A DNA stretch of 64,000 nt from Atopobium sp. oral taxon 199 str. F0494 (GCF_000411555.1 NZ_KE150486.1:930001-994000); one strand, 5' to 3'; positions 34,663 through 44,243 are shown, counted from the first letter of the stretch. Notes: generated from the sequence alone by a model not told the origin. Translations and numbers: made by a program.

Positions 34663-35673
34663 CTACCGTGCCGCTTTTGCAGCGGCCTTTTGTTTTGAAG
34701 CTTTCGCTACCACGGTCTTCGTGCTCCTTGCTGCCTTTGCTGCCGCGGTCTTTGCCGCCGCAACCTTCTTTGACGCTGCAATCTCACGGTTCATCAACAT
34801 GAGTTTTGAATCAATCGCGTGTACCGGACATGCTTTAATGCATTCTCCGCAGCGGATACATTCAAGCGCGGCGTTGTTCTTGGTGATATCCACATCCATC
34901 TTGCACGTACGGGCACATTTTCCACACTTGATACAGGCGTCCGTATCAACGCGATACTGCAAAATAGAAATCCGGTTGAACAGCGAATAGAAGGCCCCCA
35001 AAGGACAGATCCATTTGCAGAACGGGCGGTAAAACATAACGCTCAAAAGCACGATTGTCGCCAAGATACTGAATTTCATCGTAAAAAGCGTGCCGAGAGC
35101 CGCTTTGATGCTCTCATCTGCAAGCGAGAGGGGAATCGCTCCCTCAAGTATGCCTTGCGGGCAGATGTACTTGCAAAAATAGGGGTCACCCATTCCTACG
35201 GCGTTTTGAAGCAAAGCCGGAAGTGCCCACACCATCACGATTAAAATGACGTATTTCAGATAGCGCAGCCATTTGAGCTTTTTAGTACCAAACTTCTTGG
35301 GAAACGGGATTTTGTTGAGCAGATCCTGCACCCAGCCAAAGGGGCAGAGAAAACCGCAGACAAACCTCCCCAGAAGGGTTCCAATCAAGATCAAAATACC
35401 CGTAATGTAGTAGGAAAAACTGAACTTGGAGGAGCCGACTACTGCCTGAAACGCTCCGATAGGACAGGCCCCTGTTGCCGCCGGACAAGAATAGCAATTA
35501 AGTCCAGGTACACAGACCGATTTTGCCGAGCCGGTGTAAATAGTCCCTTTGATGAAATTGGGAATATGGGGATTCGTAAGAAAGGCCGCGCATGCCTGCA
35601 CAACTCCTCTCCTGCTGATAACTGACCATACCCGCTTTCCAAGAGTACACGCTCCGGTAACTACCTTATTCAC
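34663..35673 (-). CDS. Membrane polyferredoxin (NapH/CcoG-like 4Fe-4S protein)
   Basis: About 336 residues from GTG 35673; the frame is open to GTG 35700, which would overlap the next upstream gene. An N-terminal Cys-rich segment (CVPGLNCYSCPAATGACPIG) is followed by five or so membrane helices and the paired motifs FVCGFLCPFGWVQDL and FCKWICPLGAFYSL typical of NapH-like proteins. Two 4Fe-4S ferredoxin motifs follow: CIKCGKCARTCKMDV and CIRCGECIKACPVHA. The last 45 residues are a peculiar Ala/Lys repeat (AAAKTAAAKAARSTKTVVAK), resembling a DNA- or membrane-surface-binding tail. Role: carry electrons from cytosolic ferredoxins into or across the membrane. It is coupled to the CXXC micro-protein upstream and followed by the TlpA-like gene. 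Confidence 0.9.
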   Translation of the reverse strand: MNKVVTGACTLGKRVWSVISRRGVVQACAAFLTNPHIPNFIKGTIYTGSAKSVCVPGLNCYSCPAATGACPIGAFQAVVGSSKFSFSYYITGILILIGTLLGRFVCGFLCPFGWVQDLLNKIPFPKKFGTKKLKWLRYLKYVILIVMVWALPALLQNAVGMGDPYFCKYICPQGILEGAIPLSLADESIKAALGTLFTMKFSILATIVLLSVMFYRPFCKWICPLGAFYSLFNRISILQYRVDTDACIKCGKCARTCKMDVDITKNNAALECIRCGECIKACPVHAIDSKLMLMNREIAASKKVAAAKTAAAKAARSTKTVVAKASKQKAAAKAAR

Positions 35674-35681
35674 GAGCGCAC

Positions 35682-35849
35682 CTACCCGATACCCACACAC
35701 TCAAGGCAGATACGGACCGCTTTTGCAAAAACGGTCTGAACTTCTCCCCGAGAGGCTCCATACACCACAAACACACCGCCCAAAAGTAAAAACACGATTG
35801 GCAGTATTCGCAAACGACAACTTCGAACACAAGCGAGCTTTGATTCCAT
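35682..35849 (-). CDS. CD1871A-family CXXC micro-protein (55 residues)
   Basis: Minus-strand frame from ATG 35849 (GGGAG upstream): one membrane helix (LRILPIVFLLLGGVFVVYGA) and a conserved tail TVFAKAVRICLECVGIG containing the CLEC pair. Small proteins with KAxxICLECIGIG ends are known next to NapH-like polyferredoxins in gut anaerobes. Two more Cys (CVRSC) precede the helix, so both sides of the membrane carry a possible thiol pair. Its TAG overlaps or touches the start of the polyferredoxin gene, so they are co-translated. Probably a membrane thiol relay between the polyferredoxin and the TlpA-like lipoprotein. Confidence 0.82.
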   Translation of the reverse strand: MESKLACVRSCRLRILPIVFLLLGGVFVVYGASRGEVQTVFAKAVRICLECVGIG

Positions 35850-35923
35850 ATGCTCTCCCTTCTCCTGTGCTCACCAGTACAACAGAAGGGGTGTTAAATC
35901 ATTGTTAAGCTAATCTCTACAAA

Positions 35924-35955
35924 CGAGAAGGGCTCGGAAATCCAAGCCCTTCTCG
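35924..35955. terminator. Terminator hairpin between the activase gene and the redox operon
   Basis: CGAGAAGGGCT pairs perfectly with AGCCCTTCTCG (11 bp, 10-base loop). On the minus strand TTTGT follows. It ends the TetR-activase operon at 36002 and is built from the recurring GCGAGAAG word. Confidence 0.75.
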
Positions 35956-36001
35956 CCAGAAACAACATCAGCACACGACTCTTTTTATCGAGGTAGCACG
36001 C

Positions 36002-39000
36002 CTACTTTACCCCTGCTTTTTCTTTAGCGCGCTCGATGGCGGCAAGCTGCTCATCAGAAAGATGAATGGCTCCAGCGCCATGATGGGTTCCGCAGCTTGA
36101 GCGGTCCGCACCTTCATTCACAATCGAATCCATACCATACCGATCGCGACCCGTATACGGCATAGTCGCCTCGTTCGTCACGGGATCAAACTCATTCTCA
36201 AGTCTGAAGTCGTTGGGGCCAGAAGCGCTGCCTGCAGAGATTCCGTTTTTGTAATTCTCTTTGGCGACCGAAATCATGAGCTTGATGCGGTTGAGCTGGT
36301 TTACCTCGGAGGCGCCGGGGTCGTAGTCCACGGCAACGATGTTGCTCTCCGGGTGCATCTGACGCAAGCGCTTGATAACAGCCTTGCCCACCACATGGTT
36401 CGGCAGACAGGCAAACGGCTGCGCACACACGATATTGGGCGTACCGGTGTCGATAAGATCGCACATCTCGGCCGTAAGCAGCCAGCCCTCTCCCATGGTG
36501 TTGCACAGAGAAAGAATCTGCTCGGCTTTTTTGGCCAGATCAAAGATGTCAGGGTAGGGCTCAAAACGCTCACTTTTCTCAAGCATCTTGTTGATAGGCG
36601 TGCGAAGACCCTGGACCAACCTGATGCCAGCCATGTGCGAGATGCGGCTCTTGAGTTTGGTGCCCAGCTCCTTATGCGTATTGATGGCGTTGGTCATGCC
36701 GAAGAGGAAGAAGTCTACAAGCCCTGGTACGTTGGCTTCGCAGCCTTCTGACTCGATAACTTTGACCAATTCGTTGTTGGCTGTCGGGTGGAATTTGACC
36801 AGAATCTCCCCCACAACGCCCACGCGGGGCTTCTGTCGATCATGCGCCACCGGAAGTGCGTCGAACGCGTCTACCGTATGCTGGCACATTTTATAGAAGC
36901 CCGCACGGTTAATGGTGCAGATGCGTGAGCGTGCGTCAGCCATGAGCTGGTCATACAGCTCATTTGCCGACCCTATCACGGCTTCATACGGGCGTACGCG
37001 GTACAAAAGCTGCATGATGAGGTCTCCGTACAGAAGACCATACACAGCACGGATCAAAAGTTCAGGCTTAAAAAGTCTGAAGCCGGGATTGTCCTCATCA
37101 AGACCTGAGGCAGCGGAAACAGAAATGACAGGAACTTCCGGATGACCGGCATCTCTCAGCGCCTTGCGGATAAGGGCAATGTAGTTAGTCGCACGGCAGC
37201 CGCCGCCTGTCTGAGAAATCAACACGGCCGTGCGTGTCAGGTCATAGTTGCCCGAAAGCACCGCTTCCATAATCTGGCCGGTAACCAAGATTGACGGATA
37301 ACAGATGTCGTTGTTGACGTAGCGAAGGCCCGTGTCAACAGCACCCTGATCAACCGAAGGCAGCAGCACCACGTTGTATCCCGCGCCCCTGAGTAGCTCT
37401 TCTACCAGCTCAAAGTGAATCGGCGCCATCTGCGGAGCCAAAATGGTATAGCCCGCCTCCTGCATTTCCTTGGTATAGCGCACCTTCTCGTACGCGGCGC
37501 TCTGAGCCTCACGGTACACCGGCACCCGTCTGCGACTGCCATCACCGCTACGGCCACCACCAATGCCAGCAGCCGCGCTCGTAGTGACGCTCTGGCGAGA
37601 AGAACCTGTGTCCCGCAACTTTTCCAGAGAACCGTCAGCCATGCGCACGCCGACGGGCGCAACCTCTTCAATCTCTCCCGCCGCTGTGGCACGTTCAAGT
37701 TCTGCTCGCTGCTCTTTCAAGGCAGCCATGAGCGAACGGACGCGAATACGCGCCGCGCCAAGGTTGGAAACCTGGTCAACTTTGAGCATCGTATAAATCT
37801 TGCCCGAAGCCTCGAGGATTTCCTGAACCTGATCGGTTGTCAGCGCGTCAAGGCCACACCCAAAGGAGAAAAGCTGAATCAGATCAAGATCGTTACGAGA
37901 CGCCACAAAGCGCGCCGCCCGGTACAGGCGCGAGTGGAACATCCACTGGTCAACCACGCGAATTGGCCGCTCCGGCAACATTTTGTGCGCCACCGAATCC
38001 TCGGTAAGCACAGCAAACCCAAACGAGTGCACGAGTTCGGGAATGGCGTGGTTTATCTCGGGATCGTTATGGTATGGACGGCCCGCGAGCACGATGCCGT
38101 GCGCGTCATGCGCTTCAATCCACGCAAGGGCCTCGTCACCGGCGCGGTGCATGGCGTCCTTGAATTCGATGTCAGCCTGCCACGCCGCGTCAACCGCCGC
38201 ATCAATTTCGGCGCGCGTGATGTGATCGCCGCGGAACCGACCTTTGCCAGCCGCCGCGTCCTTCTCGCGCTGTTCAGAAATGAGCTCGTACAACCGGCGC
38301 TTAAGCTCGGACTTTTTATCGTAGGGAATAAAGGGTGCCAGGTACTCGACGGTCGGCGCGGACAGCTCGTCTACATTGAGGCCAAGCGCCTGCGGATAGC
38401 TCATGACAATCGGGCAGTTGTAGTGGTTGGTCGCGGATTCGTCTTCCTTGCGCTCCCAACGGATACAGGGCATCCAGATAAAATCAGGGTCTTTCTCCAA
38501 CAGGTTCATGATGTGCCCGTGGGAAAGCTTGGCCGGATAGCACGCCGATTCCGACGGCATGGATTCGATACCTTTGTCATAGGTCTTCGCGGTCGTCTGG
38601 TCAGACAAAATGACCGAGAAGCCCAGCCGAGTAAAGAACGTATGCCAAAACGGATAATTCTCGTACATGTTGAGCGCACGCGGAATGCCAACGGTGCCGC
38701 GCGGAGCCATTTCCTTTGGCAGCGATTCACGATCAAAGAGCAGCTTGTTCTTGAACGCAAAGAGGTTGGGGGCCTCGTTTTTCTTGCCGCGTTTCCTGCC
38801 CGCGCCCTTCTCGCAGCGGTTACCGGTAATAAAGCGATGCCCGCCACCAAAATCATTGATCGTCAGAAGGCAGCTATTGGGGCAGATGCGGCAGTGCGTA
38901 TTGGTGAGCTTAACCTCAAGGCTGTCGATTGCTTCTTTATCCAAAAGCGTGGACACTCCCGTGGCTCCCGCACGGTCGCGAGCGAGAAGAGCCGCGCCAT

Positions 39001-40777
39001 AGGCGCCCATCGTACCGGCAATATCGGGGCGAATGACGTCACGTCCGGTAAGCAGCTCAAATGCTCTGAGCGTTGCGTCGGACATAAACGTGCCACCCTG
39101 CACAATGCAGTGCTCCCCAATTTCGTTGAAGTCACGCAGTTTGATAACTTTGAACAGGGCGTTTTTGATGACGGAGTAGGAAAGACCGGCAGCCACGTCG
39201 CCGATGGTCGCCCCTTCTTTTTGCGCCTGTTTAACGCGGGAGTTCATGAAGACGGTGCAGCGTGATCCAAGGTCAACTGGCATGTGCGCCTTGGTTGCCA
39301 CCTGCGCAAATTCTCGAACATCCATCTTCATGGAATCCGCAAAAGACGCAATGAACGAGCCGCACCCCGCCGAGCAGGCTTCATTCAGCATGATGTGCTC
39401 AATGACGCCATCTTTGACCTGCAGGCACTTCATATCCTGTCCGCCGATGTCAAGAATGAAGTCAACGTCGGGTACGAACGCTTTGGCACCGCGCAGATGA
39501 GCCACCGTTTCAATCTCACCGGAATCCGCGCGGAGTGCTTCAATCAAGATGCCCTCGCCATATCCCGTCGTAGTCACGTGGCCGATAATACAATCCTTGG
39601 GCATGGCGTCGTAGATGGAATCCATGATCTTACGGGCGGTACCCAGAATATCGCCGTTGTTATTGTCGTACCAGGTATAGAGCAGCTCGCCCTTCTCGCC
39701 CACAACTGCGGCTTTCATGGTGGTCGATCCGGCATCTATGCCGATAAACACACGGCCATGGTAGCCGGAGAGATCTCCTTTGGGAACGACTTCTTTGTTG
39801 TGCCGCTCCTTAAAGGCCTGGTAGTCGGCCTCCACTGCAAACAGGGGGTCAAGGCGGGCGACTTCTGATCCCTGAGCTCCCTTAAGATTATCGAGAGCTC
39901 CGATGAGCTCAGCAAGCGTGGTTGAGCGCTCGGTCTCTCCGGCAAGAGCCGCTCCCGTGGCAACAAAGAGGTGAGCGTTCTCGGGCACAATAATATGTTC
40001 ATCATCCAAGTTAAGCGTGATATAAAAACGGCGGCGCAGTTCGGAAAGGTACTGCAGAGGGCCACCAAGGAAGGCAACGTATCCGCGGATGGGGTGTCCA
40101 CAGGCAAGACCTGAAACCGTCTGGTTTGCGACAGCTTGGAAGATAGACGCCGCGATATCAGCGGGCGCCGCGCCCTCGTTTAACAGGGGCTGCACATCGG
40201 ACTTTGCAAAGACGCCGCAGCGTGACGCGATAGGATAAATCTGCTTCGCGTCCTTGGCAAGATTGTTGAGACCAGTAGCGTCGGTCTTTAAGAGGGACGC
40301 CATCTGATCAATAAACGCACCGGTACCTCCTGCGCACGTTCCATTCATGCGCTGCTCGATGCCGTTGTCAAAGTAAATAATCTTAGCGTCTTCACCGCCA
40401 AGCTCAATGGCTACGTCAGTTTTGGGAATAAGCGTCTCAACCGCACGCTTGGATGCAATAACTTCCTGAACAAACTCCAGATCAAGCCATTGAGCAAGCA
40501 GCATACCGCCCGATCCCGTAATAGCCGCGTAGAGCGGAGCGGAACCAATGACGCGCTGAGCCTTTTCAAAGAGCTCGCGAGCCGTAGCGCGGACATCAGT
40601 ATGATGGCGCTCGTAGTTCGCGTAGATCAGCGTAGCGTTTTCATCAATGACAGAGAGCTTGACGGTAGTGGAGCCGACATCAATACCAAGCATAAGATGA
40701 GCAGCATCCAGGTCAATCGGTTGCGCAGGAGCAAGCTCTGCGCCATTTTGTATCAGCTCAATCTTCTCGTTACTCAT
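36002..40777 (-). CDS. Giant acyl-CoA dehydratase activase / dehydratase-like fusion
   Basis: 1591 residues from ATG 40777 (GGAGAG upstream). Two BadF/BcrAD-type ASKHA ATPase domains come first: LGIDVGSTTVKLSV (about 28) and IGIDAGSTTMKAAV (about 345), each with GGEDAK or GGQDMK and a cluster-ligand Cys (NGTCAGGTGAFI; NEACSAGCGSFI). A DUF2229 domain follows (VGIPRALNMYENYPFWHTFF, about 690), then two HgdB-like regions (VLAGRPYHNDPEINHAI; LLPSVDQGAVDTGLRYVNND; FLFGMTNAI). Activases of this family use ATP to push one electron to very low potential for radical dehydration of 2-hydroxyacyl-CoA. All-in-one proteins of this size are widespread but not biochemically assigned as far as I know. It overlaps the TetR gene by eight bases. 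Confidence 0.9.
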   Translation of the reverse strand: MSNEKIELIQNGAELAPAQPIDLDAAHLMLGIDVGSTTVKLSVIDENATLIYANYERHHTDVRATARELFEKAQRVIGSAPLYAAITGSGGMLLAQWLDLEFVQEVIASKRAVETLIPKTDVAIELGGEDAKIIYFDNGIEQRMNGTCAGGTGAFIDQMASLLKTDATGLNNLAKDAKQIYPIASRCGVFAKSDVQPLLNEGAAPADIAASIFQAVANQTVSGLACGHPIRGYVAFLGGPLQYLSELRRRFYITLNLDDEHIIVPENAHLFVATGAALAGETERSTTLAELIGALDNLKGAQGSEVARLDPLFAVEADYQAFKERHNKEVVPKGDLSGYHGRVFIGIDAGSTTMKAAVVGEKGELLYTWYDNNNGDILGTARKIMDSIYDAMPKDCIIGHVTTTGYGEGILIEALRADSGEIETVAHLRGAKAFVPDVDFILDIGGQDMKCLQVKDGVIEHIMLNEACSAGCGSFIASFADSMKMDVREFAQVATKAHMPVDLGSRCTVFMNSRVKQAQKEGATIGDVAAGLSYSVIKNALFKVIKLRDFNEIGEHCIVQGGTFMSDATLRAFELLTGRDVIRPDIAGTMGAYGAALLARDRAGATGVSTLLDKEAIDSLEVKLTNTHCRICPNSCLLTINDFGGGHRFITGNRCEKGAGRKRGKKNEAPNLFAFKNKLLFDRESLPKEMAPRGTVGIPRALNMYENYPFWHTFFTRLGFSVILSDQTTAKTYDKGIESMPSESACYPAKLSHGHIMNLLEKDPDFIWMPCIRWERKEDESATNHYNCPIVMSYPQALGLNVDELSAPTVEYLAPFIPYDKKSELKRRLYELISEQREKDAAAGKGRFRGDHITRAEIDAAVDAAWQADIEFKDAMHRAGDEALAWIEAHDAHGIVLAGRPYHNDPEINHAIPELVHSFGFAVLTEDSVAHKMLPERPIRVVDQWMFHSRLYRAARFVASRNDLDLIQLFSFGCGLDALTTDQVQEILEASGKIYTMLKVDQVSNLGAARIRVRSLMAALKEQRAELERATAAGEIEEVAPVGVRMADGSLEKLRDTGSSRQSVTTSAAAGIGGGRSGDGSRRRVPVYREAQSAAYEKVRYTKEMQEAGYTILAPQMAPIHFELVEELLRGAGYNVVLLPSVDQGAVDTGLRYVNNDICYPSILVTGQIMEAVLSGNYDLTRTAVLISQTGGGCRATNYIALIRKALRDAGHPEVPVISVSAASGLDEDNPGFRLFKPELLIRAVYGLLYGDLIMQLLYRVRPYEAVIGSANELYDQLMADARSRICTINRAGFYKMCQHTVDAFDALPVAHDRQKPRVGVVGEILVKFHPTANNELVKVIESEGCEANVPGLVDFFLFGMTNAINTHKELGTKLKSRISHMAGIRLVQGLRTPINKMLEKSERFEPYPDIFDLAKKAEQILSLCNTMGEGWLLTAEMCDLIDTGTPNIVCAQPFACLPNHVVGKAVIKRLRQMHPESNIVAVDYDPGASEVNQLNRIKLMISVAKENYKNGISAGSASGPNDFRLENEFDPVTNEATMPYTGRDRYGMDSIVNEGADRSSCGTHHGAGAIHLSDEQLAAIERAKEKAGVK

Positions 40778-41483
40778 TGTTTTTCTCTCCAAGAACCAAC
40801 GTTGCCAAAGCAAAACGAGGAATATCCAATTTGATTGGTTTGCCGTAAAGGTCGCCCGGCGCCACAAACATAAGCGCGGTCATAAGGCCGGCCATCTGCT
40901 CGTCAGTTTCGCGCATGCCTCCGGTAAGCCAGCGCACCAAAACGCCGACCTCAGCGGAAATAGCAAAAGTCAGATAGTAGTCAAAGAACGGCCCGACCGC
41001 ACGCGGGTCCAAATCGTGAAGGGCACGCTTTGCAATGACCTCATGAACCATGCGCTTGAGACGCTCGGCAAAGGCGGGATCTCCGCCATTACCAAGAAGC
41101 GCGCGTAGATAGAATCCACGCTTACGGATAGCGCCGAGAAGTTCAGCGGAGCCGGGACAGGGTTTGTACGAGTCAAGCGCGTCTTTCAACTGCGCAAGGT
41201 TCACTTCAGCAAGCGCTGACAGATAGGGCTTCAGCTCTTGAAGAGCGTCTTGCTCAACCCGGTCAACCAAGTTGGGAATATCTTTGAAATGAGAGTAGAA
41301 CGTGCGGCGTGTCACTCCCGCGCGATCAGTAACGGCCGTAACGGTCACTTGGGAAAGATCTCCGACCGCATCAATTTCTTCCGCGAGCGCGCGCCTCAGT
41401 GCCAGGCGCGTCCGCAGTGAGCGGCGATCAAGCTGCAAGAGCGTCGCCGGGCGAACGACTTCCAATTCCAGAGGCTGGGTCAT
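40770..41483 (-). CDS. TetR-family regulator of the activase operon
   Basis: 237 residues. The helix-turn-helix lies at residues 40-80: LSQVTVTAVTDRAGVTRRTF then YSHFKDIPNLVDRVEQDAL, with the classic TxRTFYxHF block. The C-terminal ligand domain is divergent and contains a hydrophobic pocket-like series. A 25-residue N-terminal extension (LELEVVRPATLLQLDRRSLR) precedes the HTH. The gene stops inside the start region of the giant activase, so both are made from one transcript. Three 16-base direct repeats 18 bases upstream of the ATG are the probable operators. Ligand likely an acyl-CoA or fatty acid by analogy with its partner, not shown. Confidence 0.9.
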   Translation of the reverse strand: MTQPLELEVVRPATLLQLDRRSLRTRLALRRALAEEIDAVGDLSQVTVTAVTDRAGVTRRTFYSHFKDIPNLVDRVEQDALQELKPYLSALAEVNLAQLKDALDSYKPCPGSAELLGAIRKRGFYLRALLGNGGDPAFAERLKRMVHEVIAKRALHDLDPRAVGPFFDYYLTFAISAEVGVLVRWLTGGMRETDEQMAGLMTALMFVAPGDLYGKPIKLDIPRFALATLVLGEKNNE

Positions 41484-41500
41484 GTCTGCCTTTCACTAGT

Positions 41501-41554
41501 TATTTCACACAGTGAGTATTATTGCACAATCTGAGAACTATTGCACAGAGTGAG
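41501..41554. promoter_or_regulatory. Three direct repeats with 19-bp period, probable TetR operator array
   Basis: TATTTCACACAGTGAG at 41501, TATTGCACAATCTGAG at 41520 and TATTGCACAGAGTGAG at 41539, each followed by a three-base spacer. The consensus is TATTKCACAVWSTGAG. Two helical turns between repeats would place bound dimers on one face of the DNA. It lies immediately upstream of the TetR gene. Confidence 0.75.
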
Positions 41555-41572
41555 CAATAAAAAGGCAAAAAG

Positions 41573-41605
41573 AGACCGTGCCGAAACCTTATTTCGACAC
41601 GGTCT
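41573..41605 (-). terminator. Intrinsic terminator of xfp
   Basis: AGACCGTG-CCGAAA pairs with TTTCGA-CACGGTCT; on the minus strand CTTTTTGCC follows. Located 160 bases after the xfp stop and before the TetR promoter. Confidence 0.82.
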
Positions 41606-41701
41606 TTATAGCGCATATCACAAGCACGTATATCGGCGGAAACTTCAGTGAGAAATCGTTACCTCAATCACACCTTCCGCACGAGACGTCATCGCCTCTG
41701 C

Positions 41702-41761
41702 CTGCCGGTTTACCGATTCCGCCGGTTTGTCAATCTTGCCGGTTTACCGGTTTCGCCGGTT
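41702..41761. repeat. Imperfect tandem repeat of GCCGGTTT units
   Basis: A 26-base unit (GCCGGTTTACCG, then TTCCGCCGGTTTG) at 41702-41727 is repeated with two changes at 41736-41761 after an 8-base spacer. It lies directly beyond the xfp stop. Confidence 0.75.
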
Positions 41762-41768
41762 TGCGATA

Positions 41769-44243
41769 CTACTCGTTATCGCCGCCCGTCGCCTTGGTTG
41801 CCGAAAGCGATTCGCCGGCATCTGACGCGTCAGGCCACGCCCAATCGGTAAACGCCGGATGATCATAGCCCTTCTCGACCGCAAAATTGAACGCGTCGGT
41901 ACGGAACTGCTCCCACTCAGCAATCTGCTCGGCCCATTTGTCGGCGTCAATCATGCGCAGTGCATCAGCTGCCAGCGCCCAGCGATCCATGTGATTCAGA
42001 CGAAGCATGTCATACGGCGTAGTCGTAGAGCCTTGCTCTTCATATCCGTGAACCTTGAAGTTGTCGTGGTTTGGACGGTTCCAAATCAAACGATGAATGG
42101 TACCCGCATACGCGTGGAAGGCAAAGAGGACGGGTTTATCTGCCGAGAAGAGCTCAGTGAACTCTTCATCCGAGAGCGCCTGATCGTTTTCGTCCGCGTT
42201 CTGAATCTTGAGCAGCTCCAAAACGTTGACAAAGCGAGCTTTGATGCCCAGCTTGCTAAGCATATCAAGGGCTGCGAGAAGTTCCATAGTAGGCACATCG
42301 CCGCAGGATGCAAGGACAATATCGTAGTCTTCGCCTGCAGACACGTTGGAAGCCCACTTCCACTCCACGGCTCCGTGCTCAAGTTCTTCTCGAGCCTCGT
42401 CAAGGGTGACCCATGTCGGAGCAGGCTGCTTACCCGCAAAGATAGCATTGATGCAGTTGGTGGAGGTGTATGCTTTCTCGCCCACGGCAAGCAGGAGGTT
42501 AGCGTCAGCCGGATAGTAGATGTTCATCACATGATCGTTGTTGTAGCACTTATTGAGCAGAACATCGACAAAGCCCGGATCCTGGTGGGAGAAGCCGTTG
42601 TGATCTTGGCGCCACACATGGCTGGAAAGCAATACGTTAACGGCTGAGATGGGCTTGCGCCAAGGGATGTGGCGAACTGTCGCCTCAAGCCATTTCGCAT
42701 GCTGGTTAATCATGGAGTCCACGATATGCACGAAGGACTCATAGCTGGACCACATGCCGTAGCGGCCGGTCAACACATAGCCCTCGAGCAGGCCTTCGCA
42801 TTGATGCTCGGAAAGCTGCTCAATAACGTTGCCGACAGGCGAGATATGCTCGTCATTTTCGAAGTCATCGTTAAAGCCGCCGAACCACTGCTTGTCCGTC
42901 ACCTGGAAAGAAGGCTGCAGGCGGTTGGACGCCGTCTCATCCGGGCCGAAGATACGGAAGTCAGAGCGATTCTTATTGATAAGATCGGCTGTGTACTCAC
43001 CAAGAACGCGAGTTGCCTCAGTAGCTCCGAAGCCGTGGCCCTTCTCGCCCACAGGAATCTCATACTCACGAGCGTCAGGCAGGTCAAGTGTCTTGCGAAG
43101 CAGACCGCCGTTCGTGTTCGGATTTGCGCCGAGGCGAAGCTCGCCGGCAGGCATGAATGACGTGACCTCAGGACGAATGGAACCGTTCTCATTAAAGAGC
43201 TGCTCAGGCCTGTAGGACTCAAGCCAATCGCGAAGCACCTGGAAGTGAGCTTCCGTATCGCGAGCAGATGCCAGAGGCACCTGGTGCGCACGCCATGAAC
43301 CTTCGGTTTTCTTGCCGTCAATGTAAGGCGGGCAGGTCCAGCCTTTAGGCGTACGGAAAATAATCATCGGATAATATGGGCGGGACGCATCGCCCGCAGC
43401 GGCACGGCTCTTGATGGAGCAGATTTCGTCAAAGACCGCCTCAAAAAGGGCGGCAAAGCGACGGTGAATGGACGCGTGGTCCTCATCGTCAAAGCCGGCA
43501 ACGAACGTATAGGGGTGGTATCCCATGCCGCGGAAGAACTCGTCGCGCTCTCCGTCAGAAATACGCGAAAGGATAGTCGGGTTAGCAATCTTGTAACCGT
43601 TCAGGTGAAGCACCGGCAGCACAATACCATCGGTGAGAGGATCCATGAACTTGTTCGTCTGCCAGCTGGTTGCAAGAGGACCGGTCTCGGACTCACCATC
43701 ACCCACAACGGCAACGGCCAAAAGCGATGGATTGTCAAGCACCGCGCCGTAGGCATGAGAGAGCGTATAGCCAAGCTCGCCGCCCTCATGGATGGATCCG
43801 GGAGTTTCAGGAGCATAGTGCGAAGGGATACCGCCGGGATACGAGAAGCGACGGAAGAACTTTTGCAAACCAGCTTCGTCATCGGTAATGAAGGGATACG
43901 TCTCGCGATACGTGCCATCAAGCAGCGACTGAGCAGTGCCAGCAGGTCCGCCGTGACCGGGGCCCATAAGAAAGATAGTGTTCTGATTGTGATCGTGGAT
44001 AAAGCGGTTGACATGGCCAAACAAGAAATTCAAGCCGGGTGTGGTTCCCCAGTGCCCCACCAGCCGGTGCTTAACATCTTCCCGGTTGAAGCCTTCCTTC
44101 ATAAGAGGGTTGCTGCGCAGGTAAATCTGACCGATAGAAAGATAGTTTGCCGTTCGCCAATACTTGTCGACACCGGCAAGCTCTTCCTCGGAAACAGGCT
44201 GATTGAGCCTTTGCCAAGGCGTACCGATAACAGGCTGAGCCAT
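41769..44243 (-). CDS. xfp: Xylulose-5-phosphate/fructose-6-phosphate phosphoketolase
   Basis: 824 residues from ATG 44243, six bases after AAAGGAGGAAC. Phosphoketolase signatures are present: [20 protein letters not shown], the thiamine-diphosphate motif [16 protein letters not shown] with [27 protein letters not shown], and [16 protein letters not shown]-terminal [20 protein letters not shown] completes the XFP_C domain. It splits fructose-6-P or xylulose-5-P with phosphate to acetyl-P plus erythrose-4-P or glyceraldehyde-3-P, a bifid-shunt-like route. Here it can consume products of sucrose and pentose/nucleoside degradation encoded nearby. It is monocistronic with an 18-bp LacI-type palindrome in its promoter. 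Confidence 0.96.
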   Translation of the reverse strand: MAQPVIGTPWQRLNQPVSEEELAGVDKYWRTANYLSIGQIYLRSNPLMKEGFNREDVKHRLVGHWGTTPGLNFLFGHVNRFIHDHNQNTIFLMGPGHGGPAGTAQSLLDGTYRETYPFITDDEAGLQKFFRRFSYPGGIPSHYAPETPGSIHEGGELGYTLSHAYGAVLDNPSLLAVAVVGDGESETGPLATSWQTNKFMDPLTDGIVLPVLHLNGYKIANPTILSRISDGERDEFFRGMGYHPYTFVAGFDDEDHASIHRRFAALFEAVFDEICSIKSRAAAGDASRPYYPMIIFRTPKGWTCPPYIDGKKTEGSWRAHQVPLASARDTEAHFQVLRDWLESYRPEQLFNENGSIRPEVTSFMPAGELRLGANPNTNGGLLRKTLDLPDAREYEIPVGEKGHGFGATEATRVLGEYTADLINKNRSDFRIFGPDETASNRLQPSFQVTDKQWFGGFNDDFENDEHISPVGNVIEQLSEHQCEGLLEGYVLTGRYGMWSSYESFVHIVDSMINQHAKWLEATVRHIPWRKPISAVNVLLSSHVWRQDHNGFSHQDPGFVDVLLNKCYNNDHVMNIYYPADANLLLAVGEKAYTSTNCINAIFAGKQPAPTWVTLDEAREELEHGAVEWKWASNVSAGEDYDIVLASCGDVPTMELLAALDMLSKLGIKARFVNVLELLKIQNADENDQALSDEEFTELFSADKPVLFAFHAYAGTIHRLIWNRPNHDNFKVHGYEEQGSTTTPYDMLRLNHMDRWALAADALRMIDADKWAEQIAEWEQFRTDAFNFAVEKGYDHPAFTDWAWPDASDAGESLSATKATGGDNE

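Noticed and set aside
37415-39265. 616-residue plus-strand reading frame opposite the giant activase gene
   Set aside because: It is a mirror of the strongly conserved coding strand, has no ribosome site or family motif, and exists because the activase codons rarely read as stops in reverse.
41501-41554. Possible CRISPR array (three regular repeats)
   Set aside because: Repeat 16 and spacer 3 bases, no cas genes, and a position directly before a TetR gene; an operator array is the better reading.
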